A DNA stretch of 64,000 nucleotides, taken from positions 2,108,001-2,172,000 of the forward strand of contig JARGXX010000095.1 in the NCBI GenBank assembly GCA_030374765.1. Reading direction: 5' to 3'. The stretch comes from Agarophyton chilense. Taxonomy: Eukaryota; Rhodophyta; Florideophyceae; Gracilariales; Gracilariaceae. A program made the translations under genes and the position numbers. Below the pieces are notes generated by a model that saw nothing but the letters and a program-made list of their open reading frames with translations, searched no databases and had not been told where the DNA came from. Shown here piece after piece: positions 10,349 through 20,353 of this stretch (position 1 is its first letter; the number at the start of each line of letters is the position of its first letter).

Positions 10349-11398
10349 TCATGACTGAATTTCCCTTTTCAAGTGGCCGCATACGTCAATGTTGTGAGCA
10401 AGGTAAAACAGTTTCCCGTCTTTCAACTGTTCCCTCCGGCAGTGGATATAGTTCACAAACGAACCCGAATCGTTTTCCGGTTTGTTAATAGCTTTGTCAT
10501 GTAACGTTGCTTCAACAAAGTCAAGAATGCAGCTGAGGAAGAAACGTTCGTCACATTCATAGTTGCCGTCGTTGTTGGGATAAACAATCCATGAAGAACT
10601 ACCAATTGAGCTCACGGTGGCACTTCTGCGCTGCAGTATCGGGGCTAAGAATCGACCTGTATAACAAGCATGCACTTGTTTTCCTTGTACCAATCTTTGT
10701 CCCATTGCTGTATGATAATTGACTTCGACCAAATGATCATAAGCATTTCCTTCGCAAGACTCCGGATAGAAGCTGGTCGTTCCGTCGAAATTGACGGGAA
10801 AGTAAAACGCATTCACACCTGAGTTGATGTCAAGGGCACCCAGGAGAACATTTGTGGCTGACTCCAGTTCCCAGAGATCGAGAACTGCAGCCGCTATGAC
10901 GACGTCAAAACTAGCTTTGTGGCTCTGTAAATAATTCAGTCCGTCGTCAACCACAAAGCTAACCGTTATTCTCTCCGAGATTGACAAGTCTTCTAGAGGC
11001 TCATCTATTTCCTTGTTCTCACAGCTTTTCTGGTGAATCCCGCAGCCATCCGCAATAGAAGGTGACGACAGGGGCAACGAAATAAGGTTGATAGTTGGTT
11101 CGACACGGTGGTTCAAAAGCTCCGATTCTATATTCTGTCGTGCATATTTCAGCAGTTCGGCTTTGACGTCAAGTAGGGTGTAGTGAATTGACCTCGTCGC
11201 AGAGAACACAGCGTTTCTCCGCAAAAGCCTTAGGAACATATCTCCCACGCCAGCGCCCACTTCAATAACGCGAAGTGTGGAGAGTGTATGTTGTTTCGAT
11301 GCATACTGAATGTACCTTTCGAATTCGTTCAATACGCTGGTGTTCAAGGCGCGATCATCCACGGTACGCTTCGCACATAGGTATCTTACATAGTCCAT
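10349..11398 (-). CDS. Class I SAM-dependent methyltransferase
   Basis: 349 residues starting at an ATG (MDYVRYLCAKRTVDDRALN). SAM-binding motif I is clear at residues 44-54 (VIEVGAGVGDM). Downstream blocks include DVVIAAAVLDLWELE after strand 4, then NAFYFPVNFDG, YHTAMGQR and SSWIVYP. This block order is what I recall from a family of bacterial and algal proteins annotated only as class I SAM-dependent methyltransferase; the substrate is unknown to me. There is no signal or transit peptide that I can see. It is convergent with the coiled-coil gene, with 16 bp between stop codons. Confidence 0.85.
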   Translation of the reverse strand: MDYVRYLCAKRTVDDRALNTSVLNEFERYIQYASKQHTLSTLRVIEVGAGVGDMFLRLLRRNAVFSATRSIHYTLLDVKAELLKYARQNIESELLNHRVEPTINLISLPLSSPSIADGCGIHQKSCENKEIDEPLEDLSISERITVSFVVDDGLNYLQSHKASFDVVIAAAVLDLWELESATNVLLGALDINSGVNAFYFPVNFDGTTSFYPESCEGNAYDHLVEVNYHTAMGQRLVQGKQVHACYTGRFLAPILQRRSATVSSIGSSSWIVYPNNDGNYECDERFFLSCILDFVEATLHDKAINKPENDSGSFVNYIHCRREQLKDGKLFYLAHNIDVCGHLKREIQS

Positions 11399-12080
11399 GT
11401 CACTTGAAAGTGCCCGTGTAGATGCAAAGCATTTGACGGGTCGCCGTCATGGTCGTGTTGAGACTTGCACTGGCTGCCGTTGACTCGGAACGACACTGGT
11501 TCTGGAAGCTGGATCCTGTGGTTGCAATAAAGGGACCACTTGTACAATCTCCGAGATTCGAGTGGGTACCAGATCATCTGGTACCCATGTGTTCCAAGCT
11601 GTGTTGGTCTGCAAACGTCACCACTTCAAAAATTACCATCTCATGGACCAATTTAGACTTCCGTCTCGTGCAGAACGCATTATTTTTGGCTTCTTGTGGA
11701 ACTGCCAGCAGGGCACGTTTCTGATACGGTTTCACGGGTCTTGTATCATCGGTGGGCTGTTTCCAATGGCAACTTTTCATCGCATATGCAGACTGACGTC
11801 ACAAAAGACACTTTGGGCGAAGCTCCCAATGCCGTAAATTTAAATCGTCGTCGATGACGATTCCCAGTTTTTTCAAGAACAATCGACCTCGATGAAGCAG
11901 TGTCAGAGATGAGGAGATGAGCGTTTAGCAAACACAAAGACAACGCAGTCTGTGGTGCATTATACGAAGGGTAGAGGCTAATGAGAGAACTCAAACATTG
12001 ATCCAGTTAACTTGAAAGGACAAAAAAACTACTTTTTCTTTAGAGAGACAACGGTATAAAACGTATGAAAAAAATACTGT
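11399..12080. other. Intergenic region upstream of the methyltransferase
   Basis: Upstream of the methyltransferase and downstream of the membrane protein, both read from the minus strand. Only short shadow frames are present. A perfect 14-bp palindrome-like AGATCATCTGGTACCC/GGGTACC.. motif occurs near 11566-11588. No gene seen. Confidence 0.5.
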
Positions 12081-13475
12081 TCAACCTGTTTGCATGTTCC
12101 TTATATTTCTGATATCGTCACCTCCGACGATTCCACCCTCAAAACGTTCTACTTCACGTAGTTCTTCGAGCTCCATACCGTAATGTGCACATTCTCCGAC
12201 TTGGTACTTCTTTCGGAAAGAAATGTATTCTCCGCTCTTTTGGACCAGCGATGTGTGGCTCGAAACCGCTAGCTTTTCTTCAATAATGTCGAGCAAACCC
12301 TCCTCCACATCATTTGCAAGCAGAGTCCGTACAATTATTCGAAATAACAACAGCAATACGGCGCTGACAACGAGAGCAAACAATGACGCATTCTTTTTCG
12401 TTCTTTGGAGAAGGGTAATATTTCTAACTTCAGTGAAATTGCCCTGCGAGTCTAATTCATTGCGCAACAAGAACTTCTCTGAGCTTACTAGCGTCAATCT
12501 CTTTTTCAGATCAGTTGTGATGTCAATTGCGACACCACGCTTCTCATCTTCGGTCCGTAAAGAGGTATTGCAAGATATCCCGACTGTTGAAATAAGCCTG
12601 CTTTCAGAGCCAAACTGGCCGTTCTTTTTTTTCGGTAGTACCCCAGTGATATTCGTTTCACCACAGTACAAGGAAAATAGTTGGAGAACAGTTTGCTCAA
12701 GACGGCCAGAAGAGCCATTTCCAAAATTTGCATAAATGGCAAAGTTCCCCTCTCTAGCTTCTAGGCGGGCATATTTGGTACTCAATATTACCGACCCTTG
12801 AAATATAACTCTTGTAACCACACGCCCCTGTTCAATTGAAATCTCGAAGCCTGTCGCATTGGTCCCTTCATCCTCAGGCAAAGGCGGACTTTCACACAAC
12901 AGAAATGAAGCATCTAGTAAATCGCTGCTTTTTTCCTCGAAGGGTACTGTTCGGCAAATTGACAGGTAGTCATTTGTTTCAAGAGAGTTTGCGAGCTCGG
13001 ATGCACCAAGAGACACAGCGCCAAAGCCTGCTTCATCGAGGTTTAGTGATTGGGTTCGGGACATTGCAAGGGCAAGAAGCACAACGTCAATTATGGGTGC
13101 TGCAGATATAAGCAATAAAAGGGTGAATACAGTTTTCATCATAACATGTTCTGGATCGCGAGATATGGCTGTGCTCTTTGGAATGTCTCCACCATAGTAA
13201 AGGCGAGTGAGCCAATCTTTCCGGAAAACATTGTTCAGGACCGCAACAGGCGAAGATAGATATTTTGTGAGTATTGTGATCGCCAAATACTTTAGTTTAA
13301 CCTCATCGCGCTTCTTAAATCCAAGGACAACATCAAAAACAATTGCAGCCGTTTGGTAGGATATCAAAGTGATTAACACTGATGTCACGAAGGAACTGAG
13401 AGCAGTGTGCTCAATTTCCACACTATGCCATGGGGCATCGGCCGAGGAGTAGTAAAGTCTATTGTTTCGTATCAT
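12081..13475 (-). CDS. Three-helix membrane protein with a glycosylatable lumenal domain (paralogue A)
   Basis: 464 residues from an ATG. Hydrophobic segments lie near residues 25-50, 113-137 and 384-405. The region between the second and third holds all seven NxS/T sequons that I count (for example NATG, NGSS, NITG, NTSL, NFTE) and several Cys, so this ~245-residue domain very probably faces the lumen or outside, with a ~60-residue cytosolic tail. The gene at 15388 has the same plan and aligned blocks: M(I/L)R(N/D) start, Y.S/T.ADA, VLGFKKRDE versus CLGQRRRGE, and a helix-2 block ending F/KNAKFGG-like versus LDEAGFGAV. I do not recognise the family. A receptor- or channel-like role is suggested by topology alone. 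Minus-strand neighbour of the methyltransferase, but 680 bp apart. Confidence 0.82.
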   Translation of the reverse strand: MIRNNRLYYSSADAPWHSVEIEHTALSSFVTSVLITLISYQTAAIVFDVVLGFKKRDEVKLKYLAITILTKYLSSPVAVLNNVFRKDWLTRLYYGGDIPKSTAISRDPEHVMMKTVFTLLLLISAAPIIDVVLLALAMSRTQSLNLDEAGFGAVSLGASELANSLETNDYLSICRTVPFEEKSSDLLDASFLLCESPPLPEDEGTNATGFEISIEQGRVVTRVIFQGSVILSTKYARLEAREGNFAIYANFGNGSSGRLEQTVLQLFSLYCGETNITGVLPKKKNGQFGSESRLISTVGISCNTSLRTEDEKRGVAIDITTDLKKRLTLVSSEKFLLRNELDSQGNFTEVRNITLLQRTKKNASLFALVVSAVLLLLFRIIVRTLLANDVEEGLLDIIEEKLAVSSHTSLVQKSGEYISFRKKYQVGECAHYGMELEELREVERFEGGIVGGDDIRNIRNMQTG

Positions 13476-13561
13476 GGTGTGAGTGTTGAAGGTGAATTAA
13501 ATGGACAGATACAAGTAGATGATTGTGTTCATGGATAGAGATTTAAGAACTACAGACTTGC

Positions 13562-13887
13562 TCACGACGTAATACTGTGCTGTACAGATACTTTCCAAAA
13601 TTCTAAACGATATGCAGTAAGAAGAGAGAAACACATAACCATACATAAATCAGGTCCCAGCAGCAGTGTAGTTGGCTGCCAGTGACCTCAGCGTAGAAAC
13701 ATTCCAGAAAAAAATAAGTTGTTTGATGAATAAAGGCGTCAAAGCAATAACGGTTAGCAATGCTACGCCTTACCTTTTGGTTTGTGGCTGAGAAGTATGT
13801 TTTCTTGAAAGGCGTCCTCGACCTAAGAGCCTCCACAGCCCATCCCCGTCCCGGAGATGTTGTGGTACGCCAATCTTGCGATGACAT
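13562..13887 (-). CDS. Possible 75-residue two-exon membrane protein
   Basis: Exon 1 (13774-13887) encodes 38 residues (MSSQDWRTTTSPGRGW..) and ends AAAG before GTAAGG. A 98-bp intron containing a branch-like GCTAAC ends CTGGCAG at 13676. Exon 2 (13562-13675) encodes 37 residues with one hydrophobic segment (LLGPDLCMVMCFSLLTA). Read through without splicing, the frame is 94 codons. The GRGW...LR spacing recalls the start of mitochondrial uL29, but the rest does not fit, so I do not assign it. The basic N-terminus with a single helix would suit a small organelle membrane protein (inference). Confidence 0.3.
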
Positions 13888-15387
13888 GAGCAGTATGTAG
13901 TATACATCTACCTCATTTGTTTGCTAACCTTACAGTACCCTTATCGTGTTTGACAAATTGACACAACTGCCACCAATCAAAGCAGCACAAAAACGATGAC
14001 TCTCTCTGTGATTGGTTCTTTCAATGGCTAAGAGTGTGTGGCCATAAATTGAATTGCTATCTCATGACAGTCCCGAAATTGCGGTTAGGGATTGTTCATC
14101 TTTGTTGAAATTGCGATTGGATGGTCTGTTTGGCTGCAGTTTCTCATCAAATGGCAAGATTGCCAACGACGTGTTTCAGAACTTTACAGGATAATCACAT
14201 CCATTGATCTGACCGGTCTCCGTCACAATGTCGATGCAACTCAAAAGTTGCAAAGATATGAATTGCTAAGGCGACTTCTTATACATCAAACTACATCTTC
14301 TAAATGTATGAGTATCAATTTAAGAAGGGGAAATCTGAGTCCGGTTTCAGTGAGACTTTGCAATCCGATAGAGGTTTCCGAAGAGTGAATGGCTTCAGGA
14401 TGGAGACGAGGATATCATCTGCAGTTAAATGCAAGAAGGAGACGGGGAAAGCAATTCAAGCTCCATCGGATTGGTTACGCTCATGTTCATAGCCTTGCCT
14501 GATGCTTCAGAAAACATATCTGAGTGCGTCAAGTATTGTTTTTCATTTCTACCCTTTGCCAAGAGTGATTCCAGAATGTATCGAAGGGTACCATTCGTAA
14601 AGTTTACTTCTTGTTGGCTAGCCGGCCGACACAAAATTTGTTCCAGATATAGATTAAAGGTCGTCCTATCACCATTAAGTGCCTGGATCGGGATAATGAA
14701 GACTGGAAGCTAGTTTGGAAAGAATCAGGTCCATTCAAATTGACAAGGCTTGGAAAACTGTTCGCAAAACCCTTCCTCAAAGCCTATCCGCCGTACCCTT
14801 GTTCCACAACATGCGAAAGAGCACCCCTTTTTTCGTCTCTCGAGACGTGGCATATGTAGGGTTAGGCTTTTGAATGACAACACTGCGGCAGGGGATTGCT
14901 ATACGTGTAGCTCTTATTGAAAGGCAATCTTCAAAAAACGTGTCGGTCCCCATTTGGGTCTCTGGAAAGGGAAGAGCTAATTTCTCTATTCTTTCTGCCG
15001 TAGGAACGAGGACAAGATGTTTGCTAACAATGATATTGCTTCGGATAGATATTTAATTGGTATGGTCTTGATTAAGCCTGACTCCGCATGCTTCTCGCTA
15101 TTGTTCAATGGTATTTATTTCGTTTGTATACAGCAACAAGCGGTTGGAATGGTGATGCTGTTCACAACTTGGTGTGCCGACTCCAACAATCTACGGATCG
15201 TCGTCTTGGGTCGCCTTGAGAATCCGGTTTGAGTTTTGATTTTTGATATCTGTAGAAAGTTTGAATCTCTCGTACCGTCCGACAGGAAACGGATGTGAAG
15301 AACGATAGCAGACCTCAGTCATCCCAAGAAGCAACTTCATCGATTTTCCCCACGCTCTCACAGCGACTTTTGTGATCTTTGTCAAAC
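13888..15387. other. Intergenic region between the two membrane-protein paralogues
   Basis: About 1.5 kb with only small overlapping frames (the longest 98 codons at 14092-14388), none with a recognisable motif. No repeat seen. The end nearest 15388 presumably holds that gene's promoter. Confidence 0.5.
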
Positions 15388-16704
15388 ATGCTGCGTGATG
15401 GATATGTGACCTATGCTGATGCGGCGATTAGGCTGCAAAACTGGCGCCCGAGAAGTCCATTATTCTATGAAGCTTTGTTCTCAATTTCCATGACATGCCT
15501 TGTCTACCAGGTGACAAAATTAGCTCTTGAGGTGTGCCTCGGGCAAAGGCGTCGCGGAGAGATGAGGCTATCGGATTTCTGCATTTACAACGTTGTATCC
15601 TCTTTCTCTTTTTCATCAATCTTCTCCACATCTTTGAACGGAAGGCGCTTTGGAGCCGTAGAAGATAGGACTAAACGATCTGCGATTGACACGCCAGGGA
15701 GTTTTAGTTCTCGCATCATCCCAGTTGCGAAGTACACATTTCTGTTATTCGCCATACCAGGGATTCAAATCTTAGGAATCTTCCTTAGCGTTGAGACAGA
15801 AAGTGAAGTGAGCTTCAAAAATGCAAAATTTGGTGGAATGGGTATGGGAATGCATGATGAGCGATTCAAGATGCGACTGAAAGGAACAGGTGAATGCCTC
15901 AAAGCGGAATCGTCGCTCGCAATCGGCGAAAACGTTATGTCTGACTTCTTTCGGTGTCACATGCAATTTCCGCCAATTCCTTTTGACAATGAAGAACATT
16001 TGACCGACAAGGGAACTTTCATTGTAATATTGAGAGCATCTCCGGTCGATATTGGTGTTACAATTGTTGTGCCGATGCAAAGATGGATTTCCACATTGCA
16101 CTTGGATATGTATGACAGGAAGAAATCATACCAATTAAAGAACATGTTGACTCTCACTCAGCGCAGAGAAATATTTGAAAGAGGGATTGAAAAAATGTCG
16201 GAAACATGCTTGTCGCCGGTACTGGACAGAGATATTGATATTTCATGGGTGATACCTCCTGTACCCCAACATGCGATTTTATCAGCATCCGTGGAATGTG
16301 GGACGTATGATCCTGAGTTTATTGCACATGTTGGAAGCAGGATGCTTGAAAATGTAACGTTCGTAGAGGCAGAACGACTTGAGCTGAGAGAGAGCTCTGC
16401 GACCTCTTTCGTTTTCAGAAGCGGAGACGATATAGTCTTCTTTCGGAGGCTCCAGAGTTATGCGTTACTAGCACCCACAGTCATCTCCGTTTTTGCTTGC
16501 TTTTGCGCAAGACTTTTGGTCAGATTGCGTCTTTATGTCGACGCTCCCCTTGCGATGGAAATGATCCTGAAGGAACGCTTCGGTTTGAAATGCTGTGATT
16601 CCATGCTTCAAGTGGAGCAAACAGTTTATTACCGAAGTCGCAGAAAAATCTCAGATTCGAAAGACAGCATAACACAAATAACTGAAGAGCCCTCCTTTGT
16701 ATAG
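15388..16704 (+). CDS. Three-helix membrane protein (paralogue B)
   Basis: 438 residues from the first ATG of the frame. Hydrophobic segments lie near residues 26-50, 110-133 and 369-390. The ~235-residue loop between the second and third contains four well-separated Cys (GECL, FFRCH, ETCLS, VECGT) and one NVT sequon. The N-terminus (MLRDGYVTYADAA), the first-helix exit (LEVCLGQRRRGE) and the second-helix exit (FKNAKFGGMG) align by eye with the gene at 12081, so they are paralogues of one unrecognised family sitting 1.9 kb apart in divergent orientation. Overall identity is low, so the duplication is old or the family evolves fast. Same topology inference: exposed lumenal or outer domain and a short cytosolic tail. 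Confidence 0.82.
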   Translation: MLRDGYVTYADAAIRLQNWRPRSPLFYEALFSISMTCLVYQVTKLALEVCLGQRRRGEMRLSDFCIYNVVSSFSFSSIFSTSLNGRRFGAVEDRTKRSAIDTPGSFSSRIIPVAKYTFLLFAIPGIQILGIFLSVETESEVSFKNAKFGGMGMGMHDERFKMRLKGTGECLKAESSLAIGENVMSDFFRCHMQFPPIPFDNEEHLTDKGTFIVILRASPVDIGVTIVVPMQRWISTLHLDMYDRKKSYQLKNMLTLTQRREIFERGIEKMSETCLSPVLDRDIDISWVIPPVPQHAILSASVECGTYDPEFIAHVGSRMLENVTFVEAERLELRESSATSFVFRSGDDIVFFRRLQSYALLAPTVISVFACFCARLLVRLRLYVDAPLAMEMILKERFGLKCCDSMLQVEQTVYYRSRRKISDSKDSITQITEEPSFV

Positions 16705-17610
16705 CTCTAAAAAGGACATAGCCAGAGTTTTGTGAGATATAATCAGGATACTATACAACGGACTCATCGCTCCCTAGAACAGAAATACGTAGCCAAACAA
16801 TCTTTTGATCACAGAATACCCGGCCACCCTTTCTAAATCTGTGCACAGGGTGTCCTGCTTCCGAGCACTGCCCCCGAGCACAAGCATATCACGTACGGTG
16901 CGCCATTCAGGATATTCCCAGCCTCTTTTCGTAGGTTGAGGTAAAAGGTATTATTCAGCGACACAGGACACAGACTTCCAGCCCAATTCGTTTTTTTTTT
17001 GCATCCATATTCGTTGAATTTAGCGGGTTTCCCATCTGGAAAGCTATCAGTTCTCAGCTCTGAGCTTCACCTCCCAGTTCCATTTCTTTTCCACATTATG
17101 CTTGATCTGCCGTGTTCTTGAATTGGTAGTGCAAAGGGGCGCGTAGAAATTTCCGACAGTCCTCTATGCTGGCACTCTGTACGTTCTCACAAAGACTTGG
17201 TCTCTCTGATCCAAACGATCTTAGACGGTGTTCGCGGGGAATGATCATCGTTGTCATGTTGATGAAAAGACTTGAGAGATGACGGATCAAGGTGGACCAT
17301 TATTCTTTGGGCCCAGTGGTGGGCAAGGGTTTAAGGACAAAGAAGGTACCCAAGAGACACATATGCCAAGTACGAGTGTAGAGGTTTGGGATTCAAAGCC
17401 AAAACAGAATTAAAAAAAACCGAATTTGTAAGGCGCTGGTGACTGACATGAACTGACTCTGTTGACACCACGGCGCAGGAGCAACGACGACGGCGATAGG
17501 GAAACCCCATGACTCTGGGGACCGTGCCCGCAAATGAAGTACCTCATATACCATACCGCAGACAAACTCCCCCATTCCCGCACCGCATCACTTCAAATCA
17601 CAACTGAAAG
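16705..17610. other. Intergenic region
   Basis: No gene or repeat recognised. The last 30 bp before 17611 (CCGCACCGCATCACTTC..) are the likely short 5' UTR of the G-patch gene; there is no TATA box. Confidence 0.5.
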
Positions 17611-18147
17611 ATGGGGGCAGTCGGCGGTATCGGGGCTAAAATGCTCTACAAGATGGGATGGACGGAGGGGACCGGTCTGGGCCGCAACCGAGACGGCGTT
17701 GTGAACCCGCTTGTGCACAAACGACGGCCACAAGCGCTCGGAATCGGCGCAGAAGAGCGCCCGTTTCAGGATGCTTGGTGGGAGAAAATGCTGGAAAGCG
17801 CGTACGGAACGCCGGCGAAAACGGTGGATGATGAGAGTCTTTTCAAGGCAAGTGACGGTCGAAGGTGTCGTCCGCATGGGACGGCAAAGTTGGCACGGCT
17901 TGATGCTCATGATAAGGAAAGCTCTGGAAAAGAGAAAGAAGCACAGAAAGCAGCACAGGAAGAGCGCGTGGGCAATGAACAAGTTGAAACCAAAAGCAAA
18001 AAAGAATTGAAGCGCGAGCGGAAGAAAAGGGAGCGCAAGTTAGAGGCGAAGAGGAGTATAAAATTGAAGCTGTTAGAAAAAGGGATATCAAAGAAGCGGA
18101 AAGAGAGGCAGAAGGACACAGTAATGACGCAGGACAAGCTTCTATGA
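17611..18147 (+). CDS. G-patch domain protein, GPATCH4-like
   Basis: 178 residues from an ATG. Residues 5-45 are a G-patch (GAKMLYKMGWTEGTGLGRN, then DGVVNPL) at the extreme N-terminus. A short segment with a WW pair (FQDAWWEKMLE) follows at residues 52-62, as in GPATCH4, where a conserved HWW-type segment follows the G-patch. From about residue 100 it is a highly charged Lys/Arg/Glu tail with KKELKRERKKRERK, typical of nucleolar proteins. G-patch proteins activate DEAH helicases such as DHX15; that role and a nucleolar location are inferred from the family. An alternative reading is a PINX1-like protein, which also begins with a G-patch. A likely poly(A) signal AATAAA is near 18281. Confidence 0.88.
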   Translation: MGAVGGIGAKMLYKMGWTEGTGLGRNRDGVVNPLVHKRRPQALGIGAEERPFQDAWWEKMLESAYGTPAKTVDDESLFKASDGRRCRPHGTAKLARLDAHDKESSGKEKEAQKAAQEERVGNEQVETKSKKELKRERKKRERKLEAKRSIKLKLLEKGISKKRKERQKDTVMTQDKLL

Positions 18148-18303
18148 CAGCTTTTGCAGTGTTTGTCTGTTTTTTTTGGTGAAGAAGTGGAAGGATATGA
18201 AGGGTAGTTTACACATCTATTCTAAGCAGTTGGACAGATGAAAGAACTCATCTCAGAGGCTGTACAAGCAAGATGAAAGAAATAAAAAGAAAAACGCGCA
18301 GCT

Positions 18304-18789
18304 TCAACGCGTTCGATAAACGTCTCGAATTGTCTGTCGAAAGCCTTGTGTGGCAATGTTTCGCTTGTCTATAGAACCAGTTGTGTTGGCTCGATCAGAA
18401 CGCAACTTTGGCCTCCTATGCGAGGCTAAACGAAGCTGACCGCCAGAAGTGATGTGCAAGAAGCGCATGTGCAACATAAGATCAGCACCAGAGTCCAGAT
18501 CGGAGTTTGCGGACACAGCAAGGTGTTCGTGCGAAGTGGAGTTGGATTTGACACACGGCAGCTCCTGTGCGCTGCATTGACGGGCTGAGGACGGAATGCT
18601 GCAGAGCGACATGCGGTCGAAAGCAGACAGGGTGGACATGGTGTGACGTGAACTCGAGGTGGACTGCGGCGTCAGGCGCGCGTGGCGACACGGGGTGGCA
18701 GAGCTGGATTCCGTGGAGGCATCATTGAGCCAGATGTTGTTGAACCACGGAATGGCCACGGTGGAGGAGTCGGTGTGAGAGGCGGACAT
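18304..18789 (-). CDS. Ser-rich protein of unknown function
   Basis: 161 residues from the first ATG (MSASHTDSSTVAIPWFNNIW). The frame stays open upstream to 19092, but that part is low-complexity Leu/Arg sequence made by GC-rich DNA and a tandem repeat, so I exclude it. The protein is Ser/Thr-rich with a basic C-terminal third (RRPKLRSDRANTT, then RQTIRDVYRTR). No domain recognised. It is convergent with the G-patch gene (156 bp between stops). It could be a real small gene or a chance frame; base composition and the convergent poly(A) arrangement favour a gene slightly. Confidence 0.45.
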   Translation of the reverse strand: MSASHTDSSTVAIPWFNNIWLNDASTESSSATPCRHARLTPQSTSSSRHTMSTLSAFDRMSLCSIPSSARQCSAQELPCVKSNSTSHEHLAVSANSDLDSGADLMLHMRFLHITSGGQLRLASHRRPKLRSDRANTTGSIDKRNIATQGFRQTIRDVYRTR

Positions 18790-18827
18790 GAGCAAAAGCG
18801 CCGAGGACTGGCGAGCAGAGAGGGTCA

Positions 18828-18885
18828 GCGCGCAAGACAGACGAGCGCGCAAGACAGACGAGCGCGCAAGACAGACGAGCGCGAA
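18828..18885. repeat. Three tandem 17-bp units
   Basis: GCGCGCAAGACAGACGA repeats exactly three times (18828, 18845, 18862) followed by a partial unit. It lies about 40 bp upstream of the ATG at 18789 (minus strand), in that gene's promoter or 5' UTR. A looser GCGCGAAGCAACA(A/G)A repeat follows at about 18952-18993. Confidence 0.95.
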
Positions 18886-19081
18886 GAAGAAGAAGAGTTG
18901 TAATGTTAGGTGGGTCAGCGTGAGAAGCAGAGAGAGCAGGGGAGAGAGCAGGTGAGCGTGAAGCAACAGAGCGCGAAGCAACAAAGCGCGAAGGCGTGGC
19001 ACAACACGCGTGCGTGCGTGCGTGGGGTGCTGGCCAAGCGCACTGTTTGGGGGGCGCGTTTTGGGCGGCGTTGGCTGAGGG

Positions 19082-19834
19082 CTACGTGGCACAGTCGCGC
19101 TGCGCGCGGCTCGTGCTCAGCATCACGTGCGAGAAGGGCGCGTCGGTGGCCAGAGCGCGCGACGCCATGGCCGCCAGATACGCGAACGTCGCCATGTTGC
19201 CCAGCAGCAGCAGCGCGGCCAGCCACGCGACGCCCACGACGCTCGCGCCTTCGCGCGCTGCCATGTACACCGCCACCATCACCACGCCCGTGGCGCAGTC
19301 TGCCGCCATCCAGCTTGCCCACGCGCTGCGAGCCATCGTCTTCCACCCCTCCGCCAGCGACTCCTTCAGCGCCGCGCGTACGCACGAGAATCCCATGGCT
19401 ACCACCGCTAACCACGCGAATACGCGAATCAGCTCGCTTTTCTTGCGCTCGCGCTCTGTGCGCATTGGCACCACGCTGTCCAGACGTCCGTCCGAATAGG
19501 GAAGCACGCCTGCAACTACGTCTCCTTCCATCGCTATCATGTACGCCATGTACCACACAACTGCAAAGTTGCCCAGCACAATCCACACGAAAGCAAACAC
19601 GCGACTTGAGATGCAAAACACAGCCGGGCCGTTTCTCACGAAAATGTACCCCACGGCGAACACACCACCAAATATCATGTTCACCACGACCGCCACAATC
19701 CACGGCGACAGTTTGCGTGTTGCCAATATACCGCCAACGTACAAAATCAAATCCGCACCCCCGACCAACACCAGCACACCGGCTGTGGAAAACGCCTTCG
19801 TTTTGCACCCCCTCGTTGAGCTGTTGTTTTCCAT
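19082..19834 (-). CDS. Multi-pass membrane protein, DUF1475-like
   Basis: 250 residues from an ATG (MENNSSTRGCKTKAFSTAG). About seven hydrophobic segments are visible. The C-terminal block reads WASWMAADCATGVVMVAVY, then AWLAALLLLGNMATFAYLAAM; this W.A...D....V....Y.E / W...L...G...T..YL pattern is that of plant DUF1475 membrane proteins, which are of unknown function. The region is much more GC-rich than its neighbours. A 327-codon frame on the opposite strand here is a compositional shadow. The gene is divergent from mS38 with about 520 bp between the start codons, probably a shared promoter region. Family assignment is tentative; existence of the gene is well supported. Confidence 0.72.
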   Translation of the reverse strand: MENNSSTRGCKTKAFSTAGVLVLVGGADLILYVGGILATRKLSPWIVAVVVNMIFGGVFAVGYIFVRNGPAVFCISSRVFAFVWIVLGNFAVVWYMAYMIAMEGDVVAGVLPYSDGRLDSVVPMRTERERKKSELIRVFAWLAVVAMGFSCVRAALKESLAEGWKTMARSAWASWMAADCATGVVMVAVYMAAREGASVVGVAWLAALLLLGNMATFAYLAAMASRALATDAPFSHVMLSTSRAQRDCAT

Positions 19835-20353
19835 GTCCACCAGCCTGCTCTTGGCTTCAACTCTTAGAAGCACTCTGCGCCTTCAACGATTAACGACAGC
19901 CAAACACAACCTTTTCTTTCATCATCGTGCCCAAGTCGCACACCACTTTTTATGCCGCCAAACATGTGCTGCATCCCACTTAACACTAATCTCTCTTGAG
20001 CCAAACTCGAGAGAGACGGACGACGGGAGATCACCTTACAGTGAAGCATATAGTGTAGTACTGTACAAATTGTACTAACCGCACAAGGGTCGCAAAAGAG
20101 CCATGAAAAACACGGCTGTACACGTGGAGTACCTACTCGAACTCGCATCCTTTGACCAAATCGTCAGTTTCCTGAAGGTTCCACTTCTGACACATGTCCA
20201 TCACTTACAAAAGGCATCGCACCCCTCGCCACATGGAAGCGCATAGCGTCCAAATAAGGTGTTCATCACGATCCTTGTCAGGGAGCGACGCAACGTTAGC
20301 GCTGAGATTCATTTCCAAGTACCACATTCAATGAAGTGGCAACCAGCCATAAT

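Noticed and set aside
18790-19092. N-terminal extension of the Ser-rich protein
   Set aside because: Made of low-complexity Leu/Arg codons from a tandem repeat and GC-rich DNA; an ATG at 18789 is the better start.
18910-19893. 327-codon frame on + over the DUF1475-like gene
   Set aside because: Arg/Pro/Ser-rich shadow of GC-rich DNA; the minus-strand frame has real membrane-protein periodicity and a family pattern.
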